Made by a program: the position numbers and the translations under genes. Below are positions 11,159 to 26,100 of a stretch of 64,000 nucleotides of DNA, in pieces. The notes beneath the pieces were generated by a model. The model did no database searches. It was not told the DNA's origin and worked only from the letters and a program-made list of their open reading frames with translations. This stretch comes from Chrysoperla carnea. Lineage: Eukaryota; Arthropoda; Insecta; Neuroptera; Chrysopidae. The DNA lies in assembly GCF_905475395.1 (NCBI RefSeq), contig NC_058338.1, forward strand, positions 68,955,435-69,019,434, given 5' to 3'. Within the stretch, counting starts at the first letter, position 1. Each line of letters opens with the position of its first letter.

Positions 11159-14100
11159 TTATTTTTCTTTTATTTTACTGGCATCATAATTTTCAATGGT
11201 CCATTGCATTCGTGGAACATTTTCTATGCAATCTTCCATAACTAATTTTGTTTTACCTTCATTTATACCTAAACATTTTCCACTAGATCCATGACGAATT
11301 AATTGTGTATCTTCAATGTAGTTCCATTGTTGATTTCCTTTGGATCCGTGACATGGATACAATACAACATCACCACCAGCATAATCCAAACATGATTCAT
11401 CACGTCTAATTTCACCAGCTTGACTCATCAACCAATACTGTAAAATGATTTTAATAAGTTTTTGTTTCAATATCAGTTATGACCTTAAATGGGCGACCCA
11501 AACATGGATTTTATTTGTGACAAACAAGAAAGAGTGATATTTCACAGTTATATTAATTGAAACATCTCAAATTAGTATTTGCTTTTTAAAAAGTAGTTCA
11601 CTTCCTTCCAAACTTAGGGCATATTCGCTAAACTACTTTACGTACAATTTAAGGCGTTCGTAATTTATCGAGCACCAGGGGAATAAAACTACTACTCGTG
11701 ATATCTTTTAATGAAAGTGTTATAGAAAGCAGATATTCGATAATGAAATATCATTCCTTAATGTGTAATTAAACGAAAGCAGGTTTAGGTATTAATTGTA
11801 CTAGAGTCAATTTTAAGGGCATATGCTGACAAGCAAATCTATTTATTTGCTTCCTTAAAAGGGAAAAATTTTTCTTTAGAAACTGCTTAGTTAAAAATTT
11901 GAAAGTTATAATGCAATAACAAAATATTTCTAAAAAATACGTATTTTTTCTACAAGGTGGACCATTTAAATCTATTATGGGTAATAGCTCGTTTTGTAGT
12001 CAACCAATAAAAAAATAACTCAAACCAAAGTTGCAGAGTTTGATGGGAGACTACATGTTGTGGGAAGAGATTGGACCTAGTTCCCCGGGTTGCTTTAATA
12101 GTCAATTTAGAACCTGTAAAAAGAGATAGAATAACACTTTAAATTAGAATGTTGATCCTCATAAAAAACCAAAATTTTTTATTTAAAACCTTTTTTCGAA
12201 AATCGATAGGTTTCGGTGCAAATGAGACTTAAAAATATACACATTGTTGCATTATATCTAAAAAAAATACGCTAGCTTCAGAAAAATTTTAGACATAATT
12301 TATCATTTGAAGATCAATATTAAGTGACCTTGAAACTAGAATTTCAGGGCCTGGGCATGTACTCAGGCAAATGTCCTCTAATGCCGTTGACAACTTTTGG
12401 CTAAATCATTTTTCTGAAGTTAGCGTGTTTTCTTTGGATGAAATGCAATAATAATATATTTTTCCGACGATTTTCGAAAAAATATCTATATAAAAATATT
12501 CGTTTGTTTATGAGGATAATTCTTTCTGTTATCTTTCCGAATCTAAATTAAGACTATTAAATCCACCCGGAGAACTAGGTCCAATCTCTTGTCACAACTT
12601 GAAGTTCCCCATCAAACTCTGCAACTTTTGTTAAAGGATTTTTTTTTTGGATTGGTTAACTAGAAAACGAGTTATTATTAGCCATAATATATTAAAATGG
12701 TCCATCCTGTATAAACCTGTTCTTTATGTCAAATTTTCCTGTTTCATTGCTAATTATACTCTGAAATCGTTCCAAATTATCGATTTAAAATACATTATTA
12801 TTTATTTTCTTTTTTCTTAACCTTCATAGTAACATACAACAATCGATTAAATTTTCGGGCTAATTTTGGAATTGCAAGTATTTAAATATGAATAATGTAT
12901 TTTAAAAATGAAAACAAACTTTCGAAATTACTATATTCGAAAAATTTGTTAGTAATATTGAAGCCATAATTTTATAAATTTATTAAAATTTTACCCTATC
13001 TTAATACGATGTCGTATATTTTCTGCGAAAAAAAGTTATTTTATTTGACAGTACCGAAATGATAGGTACGTTTTCTAAAAATGCAACCTAGCTAGATCGA
13101 TTCCTCATATATTTACAAGAATGCTCGTATAAATATATACCTAAGATAGGCAACGAAATTATTTACAGTTCAGACATCCGGAAAAGTCTCGGCATGGATT
13201 GATCTTTTAGCAAAATATTTAGATCGTTTTCTCATGGTTTGAAAAGTAGGACGAAATTTTTTACATTGGTAATCTTCAAATTTGTACTGAAATAAACTAG
13301 AAAAAGGTAAAAAGAAAAAAATTAACTTTATTTTCAAAAATACACTCAACATAAAACAACATAAGTCGAAACTAGATAGCGATTTTTTTAAAATTATTTT
13401 CGCGAAAGCTAATCATTCGGGGTTCAGTTCTAACGAAAATATAATTTTTTCCCTTCGCTGTTACTTCTAAAAATGTATTTAGACTTTGTTGACAAATTAA
13501 GTGCAAAGCTGTTTCATGTTGATAATGATAGTAACTTACGTTATAATTAATTCTGAGAAAATAAACATAAAAACAAAAATGTAAAAATTAATTAAAAAAC
13601 ACAGAAGACAAAACAAGTGTCAGAAAAAAAGAGTATTAAGAGTGCAATAACAAAGATATCCTGTAAAAATTATGACTCCAATACATATAAAAACACAAAT
13701 AAAAATTACATATAAAAGATATAAATTAATTAGTATGGAAAAATACCTGCCACACGTGTATATCAGCACCTTACGTTGACATACCCGACCCTGGTTAGTC
13801 ATTATAAGAGAAAAATGAAGTATATACATAGTTTTTTTTTTTTTTTTTTTGTTTATTAAATATAGCACATATTAACGCTCAATTAATTGCGGATCACATA
13901 TTATGCTATAATTTATTTATTTTATGCTATGTTCTACAATGTTTTATTAATTTTAACTACAGGTAAATTAAATTTTTCAAAATGGTCAGTTTTAAAATTT
14001 TTGATTATTATAGCATGCAATATATTTTTTAAGTCAACGCCAATGGGAATGCCTGTTAGTTTGATAAGATGAAATGTACTTTGATTATCAAATTCGATTT

Positions 14101-17100
14101 TAATCCTATTGGAAACTCAATTTAACCCATTTAAAAGGAGTCAAGATTCCTGAATTGAATAGTTTTCTAAGTATCTCATTACCAAAAATCAAATAGTTTA
14201 TCGGATCCTTATAAAATAATTAACTGTTTTAGATTAGATTCCACAAATCAATAAATTATTCAAGTTCAGATGTAGCATAGTAAAAGCTAGATCCTTGTAA
14301 AAAATTCAACAAAACATGTTGGCAAGAAATAACTTTTTCATTTGAATAAAGGTGACTTGTTTTAAAACACACATTTTTAACCCCCGAGCCAAAAAGGGGT
14401 GTTATTGTAAAGTTTGATCATTATGTGTGTCTGACTGTGTGTCTGTCTTTGTGCCTGTATGTGTCGTAGCGCCTAAACGAATGAATCGATTTGGATTTTT
14501 CTTGTTTTGTTTGAAAGATAATTTTAATGGGGAGTGTTCTTAGATATTTTTCAATGCGAGTTTAGGGTTCAGTCTCCGGCACAACTAAAAAATAGGCGAT
14601 GATCATCAAAATCGGTTCAGTTGAAGAACGTTCTAAAGAAAAAGGTAATTTAATGAAGAATGTTCTTAGATACGTTTCAAGTGCGAGCTTAGGATTCCGT
14701 ACCTGAAAAATTTCTCGGGGGTGTTTTAAATTTTGTAAATTTCACTTGTAACTAGTTTGAATAAAGGTTTTCTTTGAGAATTATTTTTTTGAAAAGTTAC
14801 TCATTCTATGCTCAACTTTTTTAATGAGCACTTCATCGTTCAACTGTAATTGTAAGCTATATTGACGTCACTATTTTTTAGTTATTTTGGCTTAAAATAA
14901 TTTTTAATTACTTGGTTAATATTAATTTTGTAGGAGTAAAATGTATTAATTAAAATGCTTCTAATATTATTTGGATTCTACTAAAAGCCAAATTTAAGTT
15001 AGAAATATTTAATACTAAGCTGTTATTTATCAAGAACTTAGAATACGTTATGCTGTGCCCAGGCATGAAGGCGAATATCAAACATCCAATGAAAATAGGC
15101 AAGTAGGTATCAAATAAAGTATCTAACATCGTAAAATGAATGGATTATGTTCACTTTGCGATTTTATATACTGTTTGATACTTGTCTGTTTTCGTTGTTG
15201 TTTGGTATTCTTCTTCGTGTCTGGCCGTAGCTAAAAGAACAAAACAACACATTTAGAACTGACCATTTAATTATTATAAAATTAATTCAAGCAATTATCA
15301 GGATAAAAAAAATTAAAAACTTTTCGACAAAAATACGTCTAAATACGCTGTCACTATTTACATGAGCTAACGTTTATGCAAATTGATAACGTTAATTTAT
15401 TATTTTAGCTTCGATTCTTTTTGCATTATCCTTTTAAGATTGATAAAGGAAAGTTTAGTAATGATGATAGTTGAAGTTTTAATTATGGCTCGAGTGTTAA
15501 ATATATGGCAATCGATTTTTTCCATTGTCGACGATTGTTTTCTTGTCTGTAATAAACTTTGAACGAAAGTTATTAACGTAGTTCCAGCATGGTATTTGCA
15601 GTTTCTATGTTAAAGCAATGGTACAATTTTTTTTTCGACAGAATTTAACGAAAAATTAAATTTAAGAATTTAATAATGCTTACTATTAATTCCCAAAGTT
15701 TCAGAAATTTTGACCGTTTAAAATGGGAAATAATTATGCCAACGTCCCAATTTCGATCAATTTACGTCAAAATTAATATCTCGAAAGTGAAAATTAATTT
15801 CTAAATTTTTTTTTTAGAATTGTATTGTATAAACATTTTTTTCTACTTTTTCTTCAATATATAATAATATCATAAAAAATAGTTGGAGAGACCGGACATT
15901 TTACATGCTTTAAATGGGACATGACCCTCAAAATCGCGAACTTTGTCTTTAAATATCTCGCGATCTAAACGGTCAAAAATTATGAAATTTTAGGAATTCA
16001 TAAATAAAGCTATTATAAACCCGAGAAAAAAAATTCGGCCAAATCTGTCGAAAAGTGATTTCATGCTGGTACTACCTTAACTTAACGAGATAACAATTAG
16101 ATAGAAAATAAGTCATCGTTAAATTATATTATCAATTGTAATCTCCAAAGTTGGAGATTAAGTCATTAGTTTTCTGGAGTGGTTCGAACACCTCAAGTAA
16201 AAGAGAGAAATCTTTCTCTTTACGATAAATTGCAAACGTTAAAATGTAAGTAGACACAGCGTTATTGTAAATTAATTAACAAAAGAGTAATTTAGATAAA
16301 AATTAAACTGGTAGAGATTAGTAGAATACTAGATAATAATTAGGAAAAATTGCTTTCATAATTAAATCAGGAAAAATTATACCTCTTTCAAGGTAATTAA
16401 ATTTTACTTAAATTAGGCATTAATTTTTAATATCCTGATTGTGGACTAATACAGTTAGTAATTTATAATAAAATTTATATTGTTAATTTGTTTTGATACG
16501 ACATTTATATGTAACAAGCTCATTTACGCTCTTAAACCCTTTTTTCAAACACCCCGTAAACTTGCAGACATTATTAGTACTTGTGTAACTGGTGGAAAAT
16601 AATTCCGGTTTAAATAATTAAAGATACTGATTTCGTGCGTTCATAAATTTAAAATCACTTTAAAATTCGAAATACACATACAAAATAACAAAGCGTTATC
16701 TCGTTTCATTTAATTATAGTGACCACATTTGCAAAATAGTAAAAGCATCTTTCACGCGCGGTACGTTTGGCTTTATAATAAGGGAAGCTGCGTTATAATG
16801 ACCCCCCTAAAAAAATGTAATTAATTCAAGTGTTGTAATGCAATATTGGTATGCCAATTTTTGTTGACTTGTTCAAATTTTTAGAACTATTCAATATTTC
16901 TGAAAAGGGATCATTTTATTGACCTTGTAAGAATAGGTGGGTAAAATGATCCCATTGCATTTTTTATCAAACAGTTCATATAAAATATTAATTGTTCTTT
17001 TACATTGCATCAACGATTAGTATGAAATCAAAAGTCACTGGTAAAATCATCTAAGTCAGCAAATTCATGACCCGCCTCATGATGGGAGATCATTTTACCT

Positions 17101-20100
17101 AATATAATTTTACGCACAAAATAGGGATCATTGTAACGTATATAAAGGGGATCATTTTATCCGTAAAAAGATATTTGAATAGCGTCATAAAAACTGACCT
17201 TAAAAGTGATTATACGCTTATCAAAATGTTTTATAATATAAGTCAACAGAATCCAAGACTTAAACAACTAGCAGGCGAAAATTAATATAAAAAAAGGAAT
17301 TTTACGTTGAAATTTGTCTTACCATAGTAAAATTAATATTTTGGCTACGAAACACAAAATAGCTTATACATCGCCAAAAGTCTTTGTTGAATGATTAATT
17401 TAATCACGTGGAAGCCATCTATCAATAAAAATATACGATGGCTTTAATGGTTCACTTAACACAACGAGGGATCATTTTATCCTGAGCGATCATTATATAG
17501 CACTTTCGTCTAAGTTTTTTACTTTTACTTATTGTAATGCCAACAAAAATCAAAATTGGATGTCAGGTTATTGAAATATCTACTTTAAAAAAAAAATTAT
17601 TCGCGCTAAATACGATGTATGAGCTGAGAATATAGAGAAAAATTTGTTTTTCCTTGTTTGTATGAGCTTGTTACAAATTACACATATTAAATTACCACCG
17701 AGGAATACAATAGCATAAAATAAATATGGTAGATGGTCGGTTATATTCGTTACCTGATTACCACCTTGCCCATGACATGGCCATACACCAACCGGTTCGG
17801 GTACGTCTTCTTCTTTCACTTGTGCATCAATACAAATGGGTGGCATTATATTACATGCAATCTAAAATCCAATAACAAAAAAACCAATATTAATAATCCA
17901 TAATAAAAATATAGTAACCTGATTGCCGCCTTGTTTATGGCATGGATATATTCCAACTGGTTTATATAAATCGGCTTTCCGTGCAAATGAATCCAAACAT
18001 TGTTCCGTTTTTCCATTATGTTTATTTCCATGATTTCGTATCTATATTTATTAAATTTTTATCAATAAAATGTTAGCATATAAGGTAACAAATTGGGGCA
18101 ATAACATAAAGCTCGAGCATGTGTGCCCAGTCGTAGGTATTGACAGGAAATATTGCACCTTGATGTTGCCAAATGAAAATGCATCATTAGCGTTGAGAAA
18201 CAGAGGGTAGTATTCGTCGAAGTATGTGTGTTTCTTTGTTCTAAAGCGATGTAAAATGTGATGATCATAGAGATGTGCTGATTAGAGAGAAACACCATCG
18301 TACATAGAATGCCTGGTCATAAGTCGCCTGTGATACAGACAAATCATAGCAGAACGAATCTCGACAAAAAACAGAATGAAAAGAACTCAGAGCATAACAT
18401 TACAGTCTCTACTTCATTTTATATTTTTGATTAAACAAAAATGGGGAAACACGCATTATTAGAAATCTTCTTTTTTAAAAAGACACATACTTTTACGAAA
18501 GATTCAGATTTCGTACTCTATGCTAGTAAAAATAATCTTCTTCATAAACTATTTCTTTGACGAACTTCATGGTCAGTCATTTTTTCATGATCTCTCAGAG
18601 CTAAAACAGCTTAAAATGGTTCAAGAAACAAGCACTCTTGGTGGAATGAACCTTTCTTCAGATATTATGGAACTGCATGGCAAATGAGTCAAACTCAGAC
18701 AGCCGCTATAACCTAACGAAACTATAGGAAAATATGATTTTTTATCTCAAGAATATTTGGAATTACCAAAGTGACTAACACCTGGTCTTACATATATGAG
18801 TAATACTTCCAAGTAATATTTTTTATTCGTAAATAAGAAGAACGAAAGATATTACCTCTCCAGTTGCCACTGCATCACCAGGAATGAACAGTTCTGGGAA
18901 TATGTTGTCTAAATACCATTTAAATGATTTACATTGAAGTCGTTTCCGTAATGCTCTCCTTTCAGTTACATCACCATAATCACCTTTCTCGTTACCAATT
19001 CTTTGATAATAATATTTTGCATATTCGTCCAACCAAACCTAAAAAAATATTTACCCCTTTAAAGCTTATGGAAAAAATATTCAGCTCTTGTCAAGTTGTC
19101 GGTATACAGAAGTCATATGCATTGGCAACTGCCACACATGAGAGAAGGGCAACTGCCATACTTCTCTGAACCTGGATTTACATCAATAAAGTATAATTTA
19201 TGAAATTATTAAATCAAAAAGTACTTATTTACCACCTTATATCAAAACCTCCGGTACTGTCTTTTTTGGGATTAATATTTGGATCTGTTTACAAGCAGAA
19301 TTTTTTCAACTCAACAAGTTAAATTACTTTTATTTCTTGATATTGATATTATAAGTATTTTATAAAAAAAATATTACGAATATTTTTATAAATCATGAAT
19401 AAATAAATAGACTCGAAATTGTAATAAATTTAAAAGAGAATAATTCGATATTCTTGAGGACAAAGATATATATTGAAAAATAAAATGACAAGGGTGATTG
19501 TTCGTAACACTATTATAACAAATTCTAAATGAAACTGAATCGAATTCAAGTTTTTGTGTAAATGTAGCTAGCTTTCTTTCAGCTATATTTTATAAAATCC
19601 GCTATAAAAACATATTTGGTAAGTTACACCTTATACAGTACGTCCCAGAAGTCCTTAGTCTCCTCTTTAATAAGAAAAATGCAGGGGAAGCTGGATAAAG
19701 AAACATTTATGAAGTAAAAATTTCAAGGTCCAATGAGACGGCATATCTCAAAAAGGAATTGAAGGAATTAACCTACACAATTTTTCGCCGAATTTACGTT
19801 GGAATTGATCTTTATATAATGAAATCTGAGATTTTTTAAAATGTGAATTGAGTCGACAGAATTAAGATAAGAAATCGATCTCTTGATAATCAATTTTTTA
19901 TTTATGAAAAAATGTTTCAAGCAAATAATTATTCGAATAACTTTCTAATTTGAGTACAAGGGTTTAAACAAAGCCATTCTTAAGGAGCATATATCTGCTT
20001 ACAAACATTTAGTAAAATTTTTGAGACCTTTCTAAAAATATTCCTCGCTTTGCATTCGACTCTACCAAAGTTAACTTCCGAATTGTATTCATTGTGAGAT

Positions 20101-23100
20101 ATAAATTTTAGTAATCATCCTGTATAAAACATAGGGCATCAATCAATGTTTTCAAGTAACGATTTGGTATTACGTACGTGTGAAATGTATTTTTCTTTAT
20201 TCTTCTTTTTACCTTTCAAAAGATTATTCGTTCTAGTGTTTACAAGAGTATGAAAAACAAAATTAATAACATTTTCTTTTTAACAAACGTAATAATATAT
20301 TGTTTTTCTTGTTTATAACCTCTGGGAAGAAATTATCTTTCAGAGAGAATGCAATCAAGAGTGACTTGTCTAGGTTGCATTTTCTTCAGGTCAAAGTAAT
20401 TACTTACAATGTCGTTTCGTCAGATCTTAGAGTTTTGAGATTCCTTGATTTAAAAAATTTCATTTCTAGTCAATAAATTTGTTTTTTTGTCCCTAGTCCG
20501 AAAAATGGGTCGCTACTCTGAATGCCATCCCTATCAATTGTTAGAATGGCTCTGTTCGAATCCGAAAATTTTCATATACGCTTTCTTCAAGATATTACGA
20601 TAAAATTTGTTTTTCCTAAAACTTAGCGCCATTTAGGTATGTCAACATAAAAATGAAAGCGCTTGTTAAATCGCATATGAAGTATCTTAACTGAAACTGA
20701 AACTTAGTCGTTATTTTTCGAAGTAAACATTGTGTGGATCAGAATTACGTATAGATTCTAACAATTGATATGAATGATGTCTAAATCAGACTGATCCATG
20801 GCTAGAAACCTGCCAAGTAAGCTGGGTCCAGTAAATTTAAGTGACAGGAAAATGGAGACCCTTTATTTTGTATTTGCGATATTCTGTTATTCCATTACAT
20901 TTTTATTTAGTGAAACGTATACTTAATTTAGGGAAATGTATACTCAAAACTATTTCTCTTTTACTTTAAATTGGGCTATAAACTTTTCTTAATGATTAAC
21001 ATCAATTTTTTTTTTCGAACATACAAATAAAAGTTGTATGAGTGTTTTATAACAATTTCTTTGTTGTTGTTAGAAAAAGTTTTAACCACAAAGTTTGTAA
21101 GAAAAATGAGAAAAATAAAATTAATACACTAAAAATTATCTGTTTTGACACACAATGTACAAAGTGATCCTTCTGGGCGTTTATTAGGAAAAACTTCTAC
21201 AACAAACTATTTTCTTGGAAAAAATAGAACAACATTTAGCTGATATAGGTAAAATGATATTACTCTCAGATGAAAGGATATTTTCCAAAACAGACTTTTT
21301 TCTCTATTTTTGTATATCTAGGTATATTATACACCAGTAATATAGAAAACAATGAATTGGTGAAAGTATTTTGTACAGAGTGTCAATTCGGTTAAAAAAA
21401 GAAATATGTGCTTAAAATGGTTAGATGTAAAAGATGTTTTTTTAAATTAAGACAAATAGTTCTATTTTATTAGAAAAACTTTTGGTTTTTTATCGAGGTG
21501 ATTTTGTTCGTTATCGTTATTGGACATTCAACTATTAGGAGTAAAATAGATTCCAAGTTTAATGTTGAATGCATTGTATTTCTGAATGTTAGAGTGCTTA
21601 ATCTCAGACCTTAGGCACAGTTATAAAGTGGGGATTTTTCATATTTTTTTGAGTAAATGAGACTAGCCAAGTGAAAAGTCAGTCAATTTTGTGTTTTCTG
21701 TTTTGTAAAGAAACTATTATTCGAGAAAATTATTACAAAGGAAATTGACGAATTTTTTATTTACAATTCAAAAAATAAATTTATTTAGTAAGAAGTATAT
21801 GTATTTTATTTGTCAAAATTTGTATCCCTCATATATTTGACTTCTCAGTTGAATTGATAATAAACACTATACTGAAATTTAAACCATGTTGGTTTCAGTT
21901 TTAAAAATTTTGTTTTATTTTATCACATATGTATTCTACTGGGAAAATCGTTTAGTTTGACTTATGTAATTAACAGTTTAGAATTTTTAATTCACATTTA
22001 TATTCCATATTATCAACCGAATAACTCTATGAGTGATATTCGAGAGCAACCCGATTATCAGGTGTCGGGTATTCTACCTATGGGTTTCTACGATTTGCTA
22101 TTACATTTTCACAAAAGTTAATACCGGGATAGTTCCTAAGAGAGTTCCTATCACTTCGTTTCATTTTCTCTATCCCATTTTAAGACATATTCTGTACAAT
22201 AGGTGTATTGTTAAAAAAATGAATAATTTGAATTGAAAATCCATTAATTCGTACCTAAATATTTTTGTCTCATTTAATTTGGAACGTCCTGTATATTTAA
22301 CAAATATATATTTTTATATTGTGTTTGAAGAAAGCTCTTGAGAAATCTTTAATTTAAAATTTTATTATTTCATTGGGAATATTACTTTTTTTTTTACTTT
22401 TGACTAACTGTTGGGAAATCAAAGTAAATTATTTTGTTCGATATTTTATTTGAGATATTTTGTAGTACGTTTGTAAGTCATGTGAGTAGAATTAAAATAC
22501 AAACCGATATCTTAAAGTTCAAAGTTCAATAAATTTATGGCGAATTCTTCCAAATAGACGTTACTACAAGATAATTAATTTTCTATTACAGAAACTTTGG
22601 TTTTACGTTCATTTAATGCACAAAATTATGTTGTCGATTTTTTTAAGGATAAATTTTTTAATAAAATTGAAATCGTTCGTTGAAAATTTTTAAACCTTCA
22701 AATTTATGAGACAAAAAGGTCGTGTTTACAAGTATACCTACAGTAGCTTAAAAAAAAAGTGATACAAACCTCTGCAAGTCGTACGGAATTCCGCCTGAGT
22801 ACGTTGACTCCACTGCGCCATTTGTATGGTGAACGTTTTCGAAAAATGTGTCCAACATGCGAACATGGGATGATCTCTAATGTACCACCACACATCCATG
22901 TTTTAAATGATAATTCCAAGTTTTCACCGCCCCATATGTCAAAACCGCTATCGTATGTTCCAAGTCTCTCGAAAAATTTTCGATCAATACTAAATAATCC
23001 ACCTTTAAAAATAAAAAATGAGATTATAAATTGTTTATATATTAAAATACCGGATGTGTTATGGTCATAAAGTACCCATCGATATTTTAAATATCGTATA

Positions 23101-26100
23101 GTAAATTCATAATTATCTATGAGCATTTAGACTTCTGTATAACCTGACCAGTGACAACCAAAAATACGAGTAAGACAGAGAGACAACATTTTTTTCTATC
23201 TATCTCATTACTATTAGAGAAACTAAGATAGGGAGAAGAGTCGTATACCCGTCTCGCTTCCTCTTCTATGAGCAATGCGAACTTGGATAAAGAGACACAC
23301 AAGAGAGTTTATGGCACGTAAAAAAGTTATAACAATGGTGACTTCGGCTTAAAATAGCTCCCCCATACCTGATTTAGTTAGATTAAACAAGGCGCAATTT
23401 ATTTCAATATATTACAGTAAACAAACATGGGCTAATAAACGAAAATGAAAGAAACCGCTCGTATTTTGCTAAACCTCATGGAATATGTTTCTTAGGTGTC
23501 AAATATCATTAGTAGCGCATGAGTTAGTGGCGCAAATGTTTCTACTTGTTAATAAACAGTAAATTATTAATTCAACAAAACGATCAATGTTAAAATTCAC
23601 TTAAAAACAGTAATTAGGCAACTTGTATGATGTAAATGCTAAGTGTTTGTCAAAAAATCGAAAACTATTATACGTATACGTAATACGTAATTCAAGTTGC
23701 CTATTTATAATTTTGTAAGTCAACCTGAACATTAACCGTTCCATTGAATTAACAATTTAGTGTTTATTAAAAAATAGAAACATTTGCGCCACTAACTTAA
23801 GAAACACATTCCATGAGGTTTTAGCAAAATGCGAGCGGTTTCTGTCATTTTCCTTTATTTGTAACATTTTTAACTATACTAATATTACCTAAACCAGGGC
23901 TATTACATTATGTGCGGTTTCAGATTAGAGAAATTGGGACCTACAAAAAGGAAGGAAGTGACGAAGAGCAATTCGGACAAGATTTTATACGATTTCTCAA
24001 ATACAATTCACTTGATTATTGTTTTGTTGTTAAATGTTGTTTTGCTTCGTATTTTGCCGTGTTCAGTCGCTAATACAAAATGTAACTTCGGATAAATTCG
24101 ACGCATGGCATTAATATTCGCGATACATTTGCTAGGTAATAAAGTACATTGAATAACAATATAAATGTCACTCGATAGGTACGTATTAGACTAGAAAGCT
24201 TTTAAAATGTCAATATTATTATAAAATATTTATAAACTAACTAGAATTAAAATCGTATTGTATTGCTATTTTAAATTAGGTATTTACATTTGTTCATGGC
24301 AAATGTTCATTCAGTCATCCAACTGTTTAATTATTGCAACCGAGTTTGTAGGTAATGGACCAGTTAAATAAAAAAAGGGTGAAATATAAAGTTCGACGTT
24401 AGTCAAAACTGGTTATCACCGGTATTGAAGAGTCACCGGTATGATCGTTATAATCTATAGTCGTTGTATCGATATCGGGGTTTCAACGGAAATACACGTT
24501 TTTAGGGTACCTGATTCCAAAAAAGGGGTTTTTAAAAAATGTTCTGTCCGTCGGTATGTTGGTATGTCGATATGTCTGTTACCAAGCTGGAGCCTTAAAT
24601 TTTCAACCGATTTTTCTCAAACTCGGTACATAGGTTCAGTTTGGTCATAATTCCAGACAATTTTTTCTCTTTTTACCTAGGCCTTTTTTTAAGGGTACTT
24701 CCCTCTAGGCCAAAACAAGGGTTTTCTCAAAAACGGCTCTAACGATTGCGATTAAGCTGGGCACAAGGCTAGACCTTAAGGTGTTCCTAGGATTGGTATA
24801 GGCTACATCTCCAGGAAAATTCGAGAAGGCCCACACCATTGGGAAAATCGTTTTTTTGGGCTTTTCTCAATAATGGCTCCAACGATTTCAATTAAACTTG
24901 GCACAAGGCTAGACCTTAAGGTGTTCTTAGGATTGGTATAAGCCACATATCCGGGAAAATTCGAGAAGCCCCACACCCCTTTCCAAATACAGGAAAATGG
25001 GATTTTCTAGGGAGAGGCTGAGGGGATAGTTGTGAAACTTCGTATCAGGGCTTATATCGACAAGGTCCTAAGTTTGATATAACTCCCCTCTGGGACCCCT
25101 CCCCCTGGAGCCGTGGAGTTGGAGGGGATGGAATCGTTAAAAGTGGTCAAACCAACCCTACCCAAAATTGATAAAATATTATTTAAAATGCCTTTCTAAG
25201 TAACTTTTGTAACTTGTTAATCTTTGCTTAAGCTCACCCTTACTAAACTACATCCTTCTAAATATTATATTAAATCCAATAAATACCTAAGCCTGTTTAG
25301 TAGGTGTTTACCATAAATATTCAAATTTTCTCACATAATCAAATAAATTAAATAAAGAAATAAATATAACTTAATTAAGCTATAAATATAATTGGCTGCT
25401 TTCAATAAAAATATTGCAAGAATAATATATCAATTTTATAATATTATAAAGTCTTGTCCGATGTTTCGGACCGTTTATTTATATAGTTAAGGTATATTTA
25501 CCAGCCATTGTTGGACTCCATACTGGTTCGGAGCTATGATTATGTCGTTTTTTTTCTCGTTCAGGTACTGCATGCCAGTTAAATTGTAAATTCCAATCAA
25601 AACCACCAACATTTACACCAGCACTATCTCTATAGTGAAATTCAAGCGTTGTATCGTCAATAACATCAATGACTGGACATACAACCGTCGTAGAATTACG
25701 AGCAATACGGTCCAATAATGGCTCTAGCCAGCCAGGAGCACATTCACAATGTGAATCTAAATATGTTAGTACTGCACCGGTGGCATGTCGTGCACCTAAT
25801 AAACGTGCTCGAATTAATCCCTCACGTTTCGGTGCTCGAACAATTTTTACTTTTTTATAGCTCGACCAATAATCTTCTAATTGTTTCTTCGTGTGTGCTA
25901 TGAGATTGATAAAAAAATAAAAGTTAAATATTTTAATAAAAACTTTTTGGTTTGCTTTATTACTTAGGGTTATTATTAAATTAATACTTACGAAAATCTG
26001 AGAAATCGTCAACAAGAACGACTTCATGAATAAGATGTTCTGGTGATCGATCCAAAACAGAATGAACAGTTCGTAATAGAACACTCCATGCTTCATTATG

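Noticed and set aside
22759..23070. 103-codon plus-strand ORF
   Set aside because: Antisense shadow of the Pgant9 catalytic exon at 22770-23002.
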